From Antennarius striatus (taxonomy: Eukaryota; Chordata; Actinopteri; Lophiiformes; Antennariidae): a stretch of 64,000 nucleotides of DNA. Below the pieces are notes generated by a model. That model was not told the origin of the DNA and did not search any database. It worked only from the letters and a program-made list of their open reading frames with translations. The translations under genes were made by a program, and so were the position numbers. Position 1 is the stretch's first letter. Each line of letters opens with the position of its first letter. Shown in pieces: positions 46,720 through 57,743 of the stretch. Where the stretch lies: NCBI RefSeq assembly GCF_040054535.1, contig NC_090785.1, forward strand, positions 10,392,501-10,456,500, given 5' to 3'.

Positions 46720-47990
46720 TGGGTTAATAAGAAGTAATGGCGATCATTCAATCATTTGTGACAGACAGTCCTGAAACACAAGCAGTAAAATGTAATTCAA
46801 CCAACATTTATTTCATAATTTGAAACTGCTCACCATAGTGTTACATGGCAAATGTTTTCCAAGGAGAAGAAACCACATATTTGGCTTTGAATATGTCTGG
46901 GACCTGCCCGCAAGTTGTTGCCTGCTTGAGCCATGTGATTTATCTAAAAAAGGCAAAAGAATGAAATGTGGAAATACTTTTTGATCGAAAAGCTTTTGAC
47001 TTTTGACCTTAAAATTCCGATGATTCCTTATGTAAACAGGAGAACTGCTCTGCAATGTGTTGTCCTGCTGCCGACTAATATTAATACATCTTAATGTGTG
47101 TTAAGAATGATGGCAATAGTTCTGATTCTTTTAGTCTGAAATAATTACCAAAACCATGCTACATTCCAACTCAGTCCCCCAAGTAGTCAACATAAAAACA
47201 TCTTTGATCCGTGTTCCTAGTGGTCAGTAAAAAAAAATAAAAAAATTGAAATCAGGTGTTCATGTCTAATTTCAATGCTCATCCACATGTTGTTCCACCA
47301 CTTTCATCAACAGCCAGCGCCAACAAGGCAGTTTAAAGAAACGGCCAGAAAGGAGACGTGAACAATAACACAGGATTTCATATTTTTTAATAGCTTCTCA
47401 AGGAAATTGTAAAATTTGTTGTTTTTCATGACATTATATCAAACAATACACTCTAACATCATGCCTAAGGGAAGTCATTGTTGCTTTCCAAGACTAGAAT
47501 GTGACTTCCTTGTAGAACTTTTGTCAAGAGAAACAAAACATTAGAATTTGCGAGTGGTTGAGTAGTTTGAGATCTTGGTTATTATTCTTAATGCCAAAAC
47601 CTAACTGATTTTCTACTGTTTTATTTTCTGTAAACGTCCGAGATTTGGGTTGTTTTCACCATGTAAGATAAGATGGACCTTTATTATGCCCACAGTGGGG
47701 AAATGTACTGAAATGAATGTATGTACTTTGCACACATACTTGTATTCTTAATGATAATAACGGACGCCTCCTGCCAGAAACACGCACTCTTTGCTATGAT
47801 GGCGGAGAAACGATCCGCCCTACTATGGGTGTGATTAGCTTAGAGTAATGTCACTCTTACTATGACCTATCATTCCAATACCAACCAATATCAAATGCAG
47901 CGTAGGTCTTCTTTTTATTATGATTGTGAAGCGATAGAACGGAAGAGGCTGCAAAAAGCTTCCGTGTTCCTATAAAGTTGTTCGTCACGA
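46720..47990. other. Spacer downstream of mif
   Basis: AT-rich DNA. The only recognisable item is a short LINE tail at 47663-47715. No gene is supported. Confidence 0.45.
47663..47715 (-). mobile_element. 3'-end fragment of an L2/CR1-type LINE
   Basis: The plus-strand sequence GATAAGATGGACCTTTATTA followed by GGGGAAATG matches the layout of the LINE 3' end seen at 28800-28850 in this window (GATA-like tail, CTTTATTA, GG-AAAT). It is a dead-on-arrival stub of about 50 bases. Confidence 0.5.
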
Positions 47991-48741
47991 CGGAACTATT
48001 TACAAAGGCGGAACCTTTCCTTCTTCAGTAAAGTGGCGGGAATACATTTAGGGTGCAGTCGTTAAACCCTGGTTTAGCAGGAAATAAATGGATCTGCGTC
48101 TTTTATAGATGTCAGCTGTGGGTTATCTGGTCTATTGTCAATACTATAAAGTCTTTGAGTTCACCATTTTGTACAAAGAACAGGAGTTATTCTTGGATTA
48201 ACGCTCAGTATTTCTTCCCGACAGGAGCAACGTTGCTTGGAAGCTAAGGTAGTCATAACTTGTTTTGTCATCGCAACGCATTCTAATATTACGGGAACGT
48301 AGCTTGAAGGGATGTATGCTTAACTTCTTTTGTTTAGTCTACACAGAAGACATTTGCTGGATAGTCCGTCGTAATTGCTGAGACGAATGTTCAGTACGAG
48401 TTTTTGTACTCGTACAAATAAATAAAAAATAAAATGAAACACATCCAGCCAACAATCCAGTTTTGTAGTTATGAAGTGTGTTTTGACTTATGGGCTAAAA
48501 TACTTCAGACAGTACCGAGTCTCAATGTTTTGGTTTTTATCAGACAATTTTGTGGATGCATGGGGAGAAATCCAACACCCACATAGCTGCCTTTATAAAC
48601 CATATCATCGACTTCATGCATCAGATATTTTTCTTGTTTTGTCTGTGTTTTTTAGGTGCTAAGAACTGGTGATTTGTTGACGTCACATCAACAGTTCTTT
48701 TGCGATCAGGCATCTGTAACGGGTGCCTGTCTGTTTCAAAC

Positions 48742-51647
48742 ATGTCCAACGCTCTCACAATGGTATTCAGGGCCCATCTGACTACAGCCATGGACTCGGT
48801 CCTACAGAAAGCTCTGCTGGAAATAATGAACATCTTTGAGAACACCCTTCAGGACCATCAACTGGTACTGGCTCAAAAAGAAGACGAGATCACTAAACTC
48901 AAAGTAAAGTTGCAAGCACTGCAAATCATGCGGACTGAACGTGGATCTGGACATGAGCAAGGCAAAGAAATGAACCAAACTCAGATGAATGAATCTCTAC
49001 CAGAGCTTGTCTGCGAAGGTCCTCATTCATCCGGACAACCAGAGCTTGATAATATGAATCCTTTTGAGCAAACTTGTGATATTCCTGAAATTTATTTTGA
49101 AGGTAAGATAATAAAAATTTGCTCAAGATTGGTTAAATAATTATATTGATTATGATAAATGCGTACTGTGTCCACACCAGGATTGCCTACCTACCTACTG
49201 TATATTCTATCAGACTGCAAAATTGTGTAGCATTTATATACAGCTTTCATATCTGTCATTTTGGGTGTGTACAGTGCCTGACGACTGGTGTGCTCCCGTG
49301 GGCTGCAAGATGGCAATAAAAGAAGAAGAGACCGTGTGTCCCAGCGTTCCACTCCGCCAGCTATACATTCCTCTATCTCCTCTTCCACTTGTCAAGGAGG
49401 TATGTTACTGAAGAGGGAACTTGGGACGTAGTGACTTTATAATTTGGCATTGTGAATGACAATGGTGACATTTATGCTTGGTATTGTTTTCTTTGTGTAT
49501 GTATTTTAGGTGGATAACTGTGTCATAGATTCTGACAAGCAGAAGAAAAGTCAAAGGAAATCCAAAAGAAGTGAGTTTCATTATCTATGAAGGTTTTCAT
49601 TCATATTTTAGTCGGTTTTACTATATTAACAAAATGTCTGAATGGTCTAATATTAATAATATGAATGTGTCTAATATTAATAAGGATGATACACTTTATT
49701 CCTTTGCACTTTTCATATCATCCATGGGTCTTTACAGAAGCAACTAAATGGTTAATAATAATGATAGAGGTGTGAAATACTGCATATCATAAAAACATCA
49801 ATCAGTTATGCTGATGGCAACTCTACACAGTGTTCTGTCGAGAATTGAAACACAAATTAATGTGAACTGTTGTAAACTTTGACGGGGAAAGGTTGGTGTC
49901 AGCACTCTGAAAGCTTGGTTACCCATCGTGGGGAGGACTATGGGTAACCAAGCTTTCTGAAGGTGGGAGAGAAAATGGGCATCAGTGGAAAATAGCTGAG
50001 GTAGACGGGAAGATGACACGGCCAAATGTGAAGACTTCACCAGCCATGTAAGGATGTACTTAACAGTTTACAGAGGCAATTTATTTTCTGGATAAACTAT
50101 TTTATTTCTTCTTGTGTCTTTTACTGCCTGTCCTTGAAGCATTTTGTATATGTTTGTAATATACTGAATAATGTTTATTATCATTGTTGATTAAAAATCA
50201 GGTATTTTTAGTTTAACTACTAAGGACGACAGAATATAGTTTAAAAACAAAAACATGTATTTTCCCCCTGTAGGGAATATTAATTTGGGTACATCTACAT
50301 TATGTGCCAGTGTGTCTCTGCTACTAGTGTTAATAGGTTAGGGTTACAACTGATGCCTTGCATGTTTTGTTTAGTTGTATGTTTACTTGCTGTGGCTGGC
50401 CTTGAAACACAGGTGCCATTGACTATATGTGCTTAGTGACATCTTGTAAAAGCAAATCACATTTTTGAAAATGAAAGTACAGTAATCAGTGCTCTTGGGA
50501 ATTGAGGATTGGTTTTTCATACCATGACAACGTAGTTAAATAATAACAGTTAATAATAGTTGAGTAATAACACTGTTGAATTTTTGCCTTGATTTCTTTC
50601 ACAGTTTCCAAATTAAAGGAGGGTGACAAAGAAAGTACACAAACAGGTGATCAAGCAACTCGTCAGAAAGTAGTAACAAATGACATGCTGCAAGAAATCA
50701 AACAAGGTGATACTGACATAACATGCAGTCCTAAAAAGCTTAGACGTGGAGAGAGAAAATTAAAAAGAAAAAGGGAAATTAACACACTGAAGAACGCAAA
50801 TGTCCTGGAGTCAATCAGCCTGAAGTCAGTGGAAAACAACTCTGAAAAAAGGTTCACCTGTAAGTTTTGTACAGAGGTGTTTGACACACCATTTGACCTA
50901 AGTGTTCATGTACGATCACACAGGAAGTGCAACGGTTGCAAAAAACAGTTCACCTTTCCTTGTGCTCTTGTGTCCCATCAACGGCTTTGTGAAAAATTCA
51001 AGGAATTGTTATCAGAAGAAGTACAGTCTACCGAGACTCAGCCTGATGACAAAAATCCTTCTACATCAAACAATAAACTGGTTATCACCACGAAGGAAAA
51101 AACTCGGTCCTCTAACAGTCGCAATGCTTCTAGAAGAGGGCGCAAAACATCAGATTCATTTCTCCAGAAAGCTGAGTCAACCAAAAGGCACTCCTGTCCA
51201 TTCTGCAACACGCGCTTTGATGTGTCTCACAAATTGAAAGTGCACATGCGTCTCCATACAGGTGAAAAGCCATATCCTTGCAGCATGTGTACAAAGAAAT
51301 TTAGCACAAGTCAGTCGCTCAGAAATCACATCGTGAGAATGCACAAACACAAAGTGGATTCTAATGAAATACGCAGGAGCTTTTCATGGACCATGCCTAT
51401 AGAGGCCATTGAAGATGAGGATTTGACTTCACCTAGCACCAACGCAGGTCAAGAAGTTAGTCACAATGAACTTGAGATGGAACGCAATCGAGACAAAACG
51501 CCACCTCTAACATGGCAAGAGATGGGTAAACGCCAAGCTCATGGTTTCATCTGCTTACTGTGTAAAGAGTTTCTGAAATCCAAATACTTTTTGATGAAAC
51601 ATTTTAGGACCCACACAACAGAAAAAGACAATGAAATATGTCCATAA
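48742..51647 (+). CDS. C2H2 zinc-finger protein 2 (fish-type amino-terminal helix)
   Basis: Exons 48742-49102, 49275-49399, 49510-49570 and 50605-51647 total 1590 nt, 529 residues, all GT-AG and in phase. A noncoding first exon probably ends at the donor after 48248 and joins the acceptor before 48656. The start MSNALTMVFRAHL begins the same helix as its neighbours (TAMDSVLQKALLEIMNIF), followed by a heptad-like Lys/Glu stretch. Exon 2 carries AIKEEE (psi-K-x-E). The last exon is basic (KKLRRGERKLKRKR), then has fingers CKFCTEVFDTPFDLSVHVRS-H, CNGCKKQF...SHQRLC (His-x3-Cys), CPFCNTRFDVSHKLKVHMRL-H, CSMCTKKFSTSQSLRNH... and CLLCKEFLKSKYFLMKHFRT-H. Only one TGEKP linker remains (between fingers 3 and 4), so tandem DNA contact is probably limited to that pair. 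It is predicted to be nuclear; targets are unknown. AATAAA lies at 52075-52080. Confidence 0.85.
49909..49957. repeat. Perfect 18-bp inverted repeat
   Basis: GAAAGCTTGGTTACCCAT and its exact complement flank a 13-base loop in intron 3 of zinc-finger gene 2. It is stable as a hairpin in RNA or as a cruciform. Confidence 0.9.
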
Positions 51648-52080
51648 AACTGCAAAACATCGTTCTCTTGCACAGCATAGCCTGCACACAGAAAAGTGAT
51701 CAAATGTGAGAAGTGTGTGAGGAAATTCTGCTAACAGGCACAGCGTGATAGACATTGAAGTCTCATGTAAAGTGGTCTTATCTCCATGTGTAACTGATAA
51801 TACCAATACCATTTCTTGCGTGGATAATGTACTGGTGGATGATGTCACCGTGATGGTAATGAGTGATGTCATTTATAAACACATTGTTTTTTGGAGTTTT
51901 ATTGGATTTTACTACTTTAGGTGGCTGAAATTATGCTGCTCTGTTGTATTGTTGTTTTCCTGAGTTGTTGAGATGTAAACAAATTACAAACTATTGGTAT
52001 GGAAACTACTGTACAACCTGTAAAAAAATTTGATACTGGTTTTTGTGAATGATAAATCAGTAAGACTTTTTTTAAATAAA

Positions 52081-53200
52081 GATTTTATGTGCACATGGAC
52101 TCTGTTGACTACCTAGCTCTCATATTTTTCAATTATACGTAACTACAGGGCTGGGTACTGGAGGACATCTATCACAGTACATGTAATTTTATTTTGTAAT
52201 GATAAATATTGTAATGCAGTGAATTTTTTGGGAAAGCCAATTAGGAAATAATTGATAGATGAAAATAGGATGGAGAGTTTTATTCTATTCATTGAGAATC
52301 TTGATGACATTGAAGGCCAAAAAAACCAACCATAAAGTCCAATATTGCTTTTCAGCTGACCAGTTTGTTTTGTACAAAACTGAACCTGTGTTCTGTGTAG
52401 TGATGGAAGAGCTACCACTGGAGAAACTACACAACTACTCAGTCAATATGTTATCATACAAAAAAACTATTGTAACTGTTGTAGTGTTGCATGTAATTTA
52501 ACATGCCAAATGAATAAACAAATTTGTATACGTTCACATTGCAAGTCTCATTGCTTAAGTCTGTTTTCTGCATAGCTCTGATAGTTATTTTGATGATTCA
52601 TAATAAATGACCTATGTGTATCAGACCAATGACAACAGCAGTCAGCAAAGGCAGAATCTATAGAATAGGCCAAATGACTCCCAGTATCACCATTCAAATT
52701 CATGTTGCACGACCAAGAATTGAATATGTAAATTATATCAATCAGACTTGAAAATAGACTTTTCTTGTGGGCGTAGTATTAATCACAGTTTATACAGGTT
52801 TTAGCATAATTTGAGAAACGGCAGCTCTCTGCCTTTCGGCTCATGGCTAGAGCTTTAAATCCAGGTTTGTTGTGTTGGCATTTTCGATGTACAGAAGGTC
52901 ATCATTGGTTGTATGCCAGCAACCACTTGTGTTCTGGAATAAGCCTGAACAAAATTGTTTTGTATTTTTGATTTTAAATTTAAAAAAATTTTTTTTTAGT
53001 ATATTGTAACGTTTTCATCATGATTTAAATAATGGCCATGCTTGATAGATTGGGCACATTTTTCAGTAACGTTAGTAAAACAGTTTTCCACGATCACTGC
53101 GTGACTAAAGTTTGGCAGTAAGTGACAGTACCAGAGAAGTGAACACGTCACAGGCGCCACACCTGTGTCTGCAGTAAATCTACAAATCTCGTCTGTCTTA
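52081..53200. other. Spacer between zinc-finger genes 2 and 3
   Basis: AT-rich, with no supportable gene. Its right end leads into the promoter of gene 3, which has the core TCGCGAGA at 53201-53208 (similar to the TCTCGCGAGA element of TATA-less promoters). Confidence 0.45.
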
Positions 53201-53208
53201 TCGCGAGA
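53201..53208. promoter_or_regulatory. CGCG-type promoter element before zinc-finger gene 3
   Basis: TCGCGAGA, preceded by TA rather than TC, is near the palindromic TCTCGCGAGA motif typical of TATA-less vertebrate promoters. It lies about 680 bases before the start codon, consistent with an untranslated first exon. Confidence 0.3.
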
Positions 53209-53878
53209 TTTGGAACATTTCTTGGTTTACATACCAACCTGCTGGCTGGATGAACTGTTGCTGCGTCGCCTTCACATCTGAATGTGTTCGCCTGGGATTA
53301 ATTTTATTAGTTGAAGAATATTGGTCAACGACTGTCAAAGATAACGCATCCTTTTTTCCCCCCGTTGTTTGCACATTGAGCTTGAATGCTAGCTGGAGCT
53401 AGACTCTCGTCGGTTAGTGTGTTTACACGTTAGCCTTAGGTAATGCTATCGGTAGCTTTTGTTGATACACCTCAATAACAACGTTATCATACACGTAGAG
53501 CTAGCTGGTTGTTGATGTAAATATACTATCTCAATGCATTAAACCCTAAATATAACAAGTTATGCATTTACTGAATACTCATAGCGTAGATACAATAGAA
53601 GATGAATGAGACTGCCTCGACAAAACAGTGTTATGATCTCCCTTAAAACCTTAGGTTGACCGTCAAGAGACATTGTCTGTAGATAGATTGGGCTCAAAGG
53701 CTGCGAAATAATTCCCATGGAAATGACGTAATTATTTCGCATGGCATCTTGTGACAGTTTATAGATGTTCAGTGGTATTTATAAGGTGTCCCAGAAGCTC
53801 CCAGAGGCCTACCATAGAGGGAAGCAGCGGTGTGGGTTCGTCAGTGACTTTAACAGAATAGCGCTGAAACAAAGGACG

Positions 53879-55886
53879 ATGGAATCTGTGAGGACTGCGT
53901 TTCACGCTCAGCTGGCCGCCGTCATGGACTCGTTACTGGCGGCGGCCGTGTGCGAGATCGCCAAGATCTTCGAGAGCAGCCTCTGTGAACAGCAGGTGGC
54001 GCTAGCGCAGAAAACCGAGGAGATCTCACATCTCCGAAACAAGATGGAGAAACTGGACAGGAGGCAGAAGGTGAAGGGTGGAGGAGGTGAAGAAGGAGAG
54101 ATGCCATCAGGAGACAGAGACACGTCAGGAACGGGTGATATAGTGATGCCATCAGTCACTGAGTTCATTGGCAACTTTGATCTTTATAAATGCACATTTA
54201 TGTATTTAAAACACTTCCTCAAAGTCTAACTCATCATCTAAAGTTTAAACGATATGGTTTAGATTCTAAACCATATCGTACTTCTTGTATCATTTATCAA
54301 ATATTAACCTATTTTTAATTAAGGTGAACCTGTTGTTTCTAACATAATGTTGACACTTGATCTAACACCTGCTTACTTGCTGATTTACCACACTTAAATT
54401 GCACAGGCCTGGACATGAAAGATGATGCGTCTTCTCACCCTGACCCAGTAGAGGGAATCAGTCCATCTATCAGTGGAGAGCTGAAAGAAGAAGACACAGG
54501 CGGAGAGGTTATTGGTGCTTCAGTAAAACTTGAGGTCAGACCCTATGATTCAGACTTTGCTGTCTATTGAAGATTTTATGATTTTTCTCAATGAATGAAT
54601 GACATTTCATCTGCATCTTACCTTTGACTACTTGGAGTCTAAAGATCTGTGTTACTTCATAGCATGCTGTGTTACCACCTGCTCTGGGGTCCACCACAGT
54701 TCAGACTTCAGAGGGAAGCCCGGCTGCTGTGGCCCAGAGGCAGATCGAGTCTCTGTCTGCAGCCCAAACCAAGGACAAATGTAAGAAGTTATTGCATTAT
54801 TATTATTTTCCTTTCAATGTTGAAAAAAGATGATTTGAAATCCTTTAGTATTCAGGTTATTCTATTTGTTGAGACAAATGTGTCCCTTTACCCCATAATA
54901 TTTCTGCAGTGTCTGACTGGGATCAGGGCAGCCGCAGTGCAGAAAACAGACCCATCCAGGATCAAGTCTCCACTCCTTTTCTCTCAATCTCCCAGAGTGG
55001 ACGTTGCTCCCCTAGGCCTGATCTAAGTCCAGCTCACCCAGGGGAATGGTTGTCAGGGTTAGATACCAATCAACAAGGTAGGGTGTCAAGTCTGGAGAAC
55101 CTGCGGACAGATGGCACCGGCTGCTCCAGCACTGATACATCCTGTTTCCAACCTGGTTTTGGGTCTGATGAGAACAGCAACGAAGATGACAGTGGCTCAT
55201 TCCCTTTCCTGGACCAGGAGCCTGAGAACCAGAACTCCAGTCAGAAGTCAGACCAAGGTCAAGGAGTTTTGCAGAGGGAGAGTGAGCAGTTTCAACCCCA
55301 AGCCCACCCAGGGGAGCCACCATGGAGACTGAGAGATGACAGAGGTGGGAGAGGTCCCATCAATCACACAAGGCGTGTTGCATCTTTTGGCAACAGAGAC
55401 CCTCTCCGACCACAGTCCAATTCACAGCCTGTCATGCTCAGACATGCAAACAGTCTGAGTCACCCTGCACCCCCTGGTGGAGGGAATGGACGTCCTTACA
55501 CTTGCCCATACTGTACCAAATGTTTTACCTACCCCTCTCATCAGCGCAGACACCTTTTACGCCACACTGGAGTCAGACTACATCCCTGTCAGTTCTGTGA
55601 CAAGAGCTTCCTCACTCCCTCTGAACTTACGGTGCACACTCGCACGCATACAGGGGAGAGGCCGTTTGGATGCGCCCAGTGTGGTAAACGCTTTGCTCGC
55701 AGCGGGAATTTGAGAGCCCACCAACGGGATGTTCACATGGGGAAAAGACCCTTCGCATGCACAGAGTGTGGAAAGAGATTTGCCCACAGGGGAAACCTGA
55801 GGGTGCACAATCACAGAGTTCATCAAGGGGATCCCTACTACATGGAGGATCAGCAGAACCCCAGCATTGGCTCTAATCCCATTTGA
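53879..55886 (+). CDS. C2H2 zinc-finger protein 3 (fish-type amino-terminal helix)
   Basis: Exons 53879-54134, 54407-54534, 54663-54780 and 54910-55886 total 1479 nt, 492 residues. The start MESVRTAFHAQL opens the shared helix (AVMDSLLAAAVCEIAKIF) and a Gln/Glu coil. Exon 2 contains ELKEED (psi-K-x-E). Only the acceptor before 54663 keeps exon 3 in frame; the better-looking one before 54700 shifts it. The long middle is disordered, Ser/Pro/Gln-rich. Four fingers close the protein: CPYCTKCFTYPSHQRRHLLR-H, CQFCDKSFLTPSELTVHTRT-H, CAQCGKRFARSGNLRAHQRD-VH and CTECGKRFAHRGNLRVHNHR-VH, the last three close-packed with TGERPF and MGKRPF linkers. It is predicted to be a sequence-specific DNA-binding protein of the nucleus. 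The first donor (G|GTGATA) is weak. A further in-frame ATG at 53765 is possible but poorly placed. AATAAA lies at 55948-55953. Confidence 0.83.
54249..54279. repeat. Perfect 14-bp hairpin
   Basis: ACGATATGGTTTAG and its exact complement are separated by ATT only. It lies in intron 1 of zinc-finger gene 3, about 115 bases after the weak donor at 54135. Confidence 0.92.
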
Positions 55887-55953
55887 GAAAAAAAAAAATG
55901 TATAAATGAAATGAAATGTGGGTTGATACTTATATTTTGTTTGCCAAAATAAA

Positions 55954-57698
55954 AATACACATAGTGTGTTTCAGAATTGAACACTTCAGAATTTAAGTTA
56001 TTGGTTTATTTTATTTTTATTCATGTGGAAAGCAGAGAATTAATTATCAAATTTTATTACATGTCATGTATACATGGTTAAAGTATCTTTTATTTGAGGG
56101 TTTTTGTTTCATCACCAAAAAAGTTACACGACCACAAACTAGTGGTCATGTTCCAAGGTATGACTCGTATCTCAGATATTTGCTGTATGTCGAACAAAAA
56201 TAGGGACAGGGTGACTGCTCATATCACAAGCTGCTACTATACACAACAGCTACGTGAACATGTTTTCAAATGTTAAAGAGTGCTGGGTATATGGTATGAA
56301 AGAACACATTTAATGTGGAATTAGATTCAAGCCTTTTTTTTTCACCAATTCTAATGTATGTAAATTGTCAATAAATTTTGACGGCAGTTGATAGAAGAGT
56401 TGTGGAAGTATTAATTTTGGAAAAGGTCTGGATAATTAAGATTTAATTTAAATAGGACTGTTGGTGGAGGTATGCATTTTACAGGCTTCCATTCTATTTT
56501 TACTTTCACAAATTATAGCTCACAATACAAGGGACGTCACTGCCTCCACCTGTCTTGTAAATGGGGTGATACTGTCATCTGAAAATGTTGTGAAGCAGAA
56601 ATCTTTTTGCCAGATTAACACTGTCAGTGATGTTTTCCTCCCCATCAGTGAGAAGTCCCTGATCCGATGTGAGTAGATTTTCATAACCCCAGGGGAAAGA
56701 ATTACCAATGTTTTTCGTAAAGGCCATTGAAGAAAGCTGAAATTCTATTAGATTTATCATCTGATGGCAGGACATCTGACCTCATTCAAATTGTGTTTCT
56801 TCTCCTGTCAAACCTTTGATTGTTTGGTAAAATGGAAATGTGATAAAACAGTTACATAACCCTAAAGTTAAAGAAGAAATGCACCAATAGTCTCCATTCT
56901 GTCTTTGTAAAGTGAATAAAGAAACACATGTTCAAACTATTTGTTCTTCTCTACCTTTAACATAAATGTATTGTGAATAAAAAAGATTTGTAAAGAGCTC
57001 TGCTGTGCACCAGGGGGTAGTGTCTGCATACAATATGGATGTGGAAGCCTTGCTCCCACTTTTAGGGTGGGTTTTCAAATCTTCACTTGTATCATCATGG
57101 TAGTATTCTGGTTAGGATGTTTATTATTAAGACTGCATTTATTGTGTTTGAGACATTCCTCTGGTCTCTACCTGCTCAAAACATATTCTTCCAACAATCT
57201 CATGAGCAGTTTCCTTCCTTTTACAGCAATCATGTTCTAAGATGACAGATAATAGACCCCCTTCAAGAAGTCAGTGACACTTTGGCCTTTGCCTTTTACA
57301 CTCCCTCTAAGCTTCACTACCTGAGCAAAGCTCAACTAAACTCCTCACGCTTGGTTTGCTCACTGAAAGACAATGTGTATTGACCCCTTCCCCACAAGGG
57401 AGTTCCCCTGCCCCAGGGGTCATCTGTTTTTCCCCCTCTATCTTTGGCAGTTTTAAAGAAATGCCACCTGCACACTGACCATAATACAGGGCAGGGAATC
57501 AAAGAAGAAAAGGTGTTGCTGTCTCTAGGGTTTTCTGTGGATGGATTTATGGGTAAGTTAATGGTAATGTATGTGTGAGTGACCCACTGGTGATGTGAGG
57601 AATGCTGCCGTCTCTTGCTCTTCTAGGGTGCTGGATTTATCAACAGGAAACCTTTAGGTCAGAGAGAAACCCAAATCTATAAGCAGCTTTTTTCAAAA

Positions 57699-57743
<45 letters not shown>

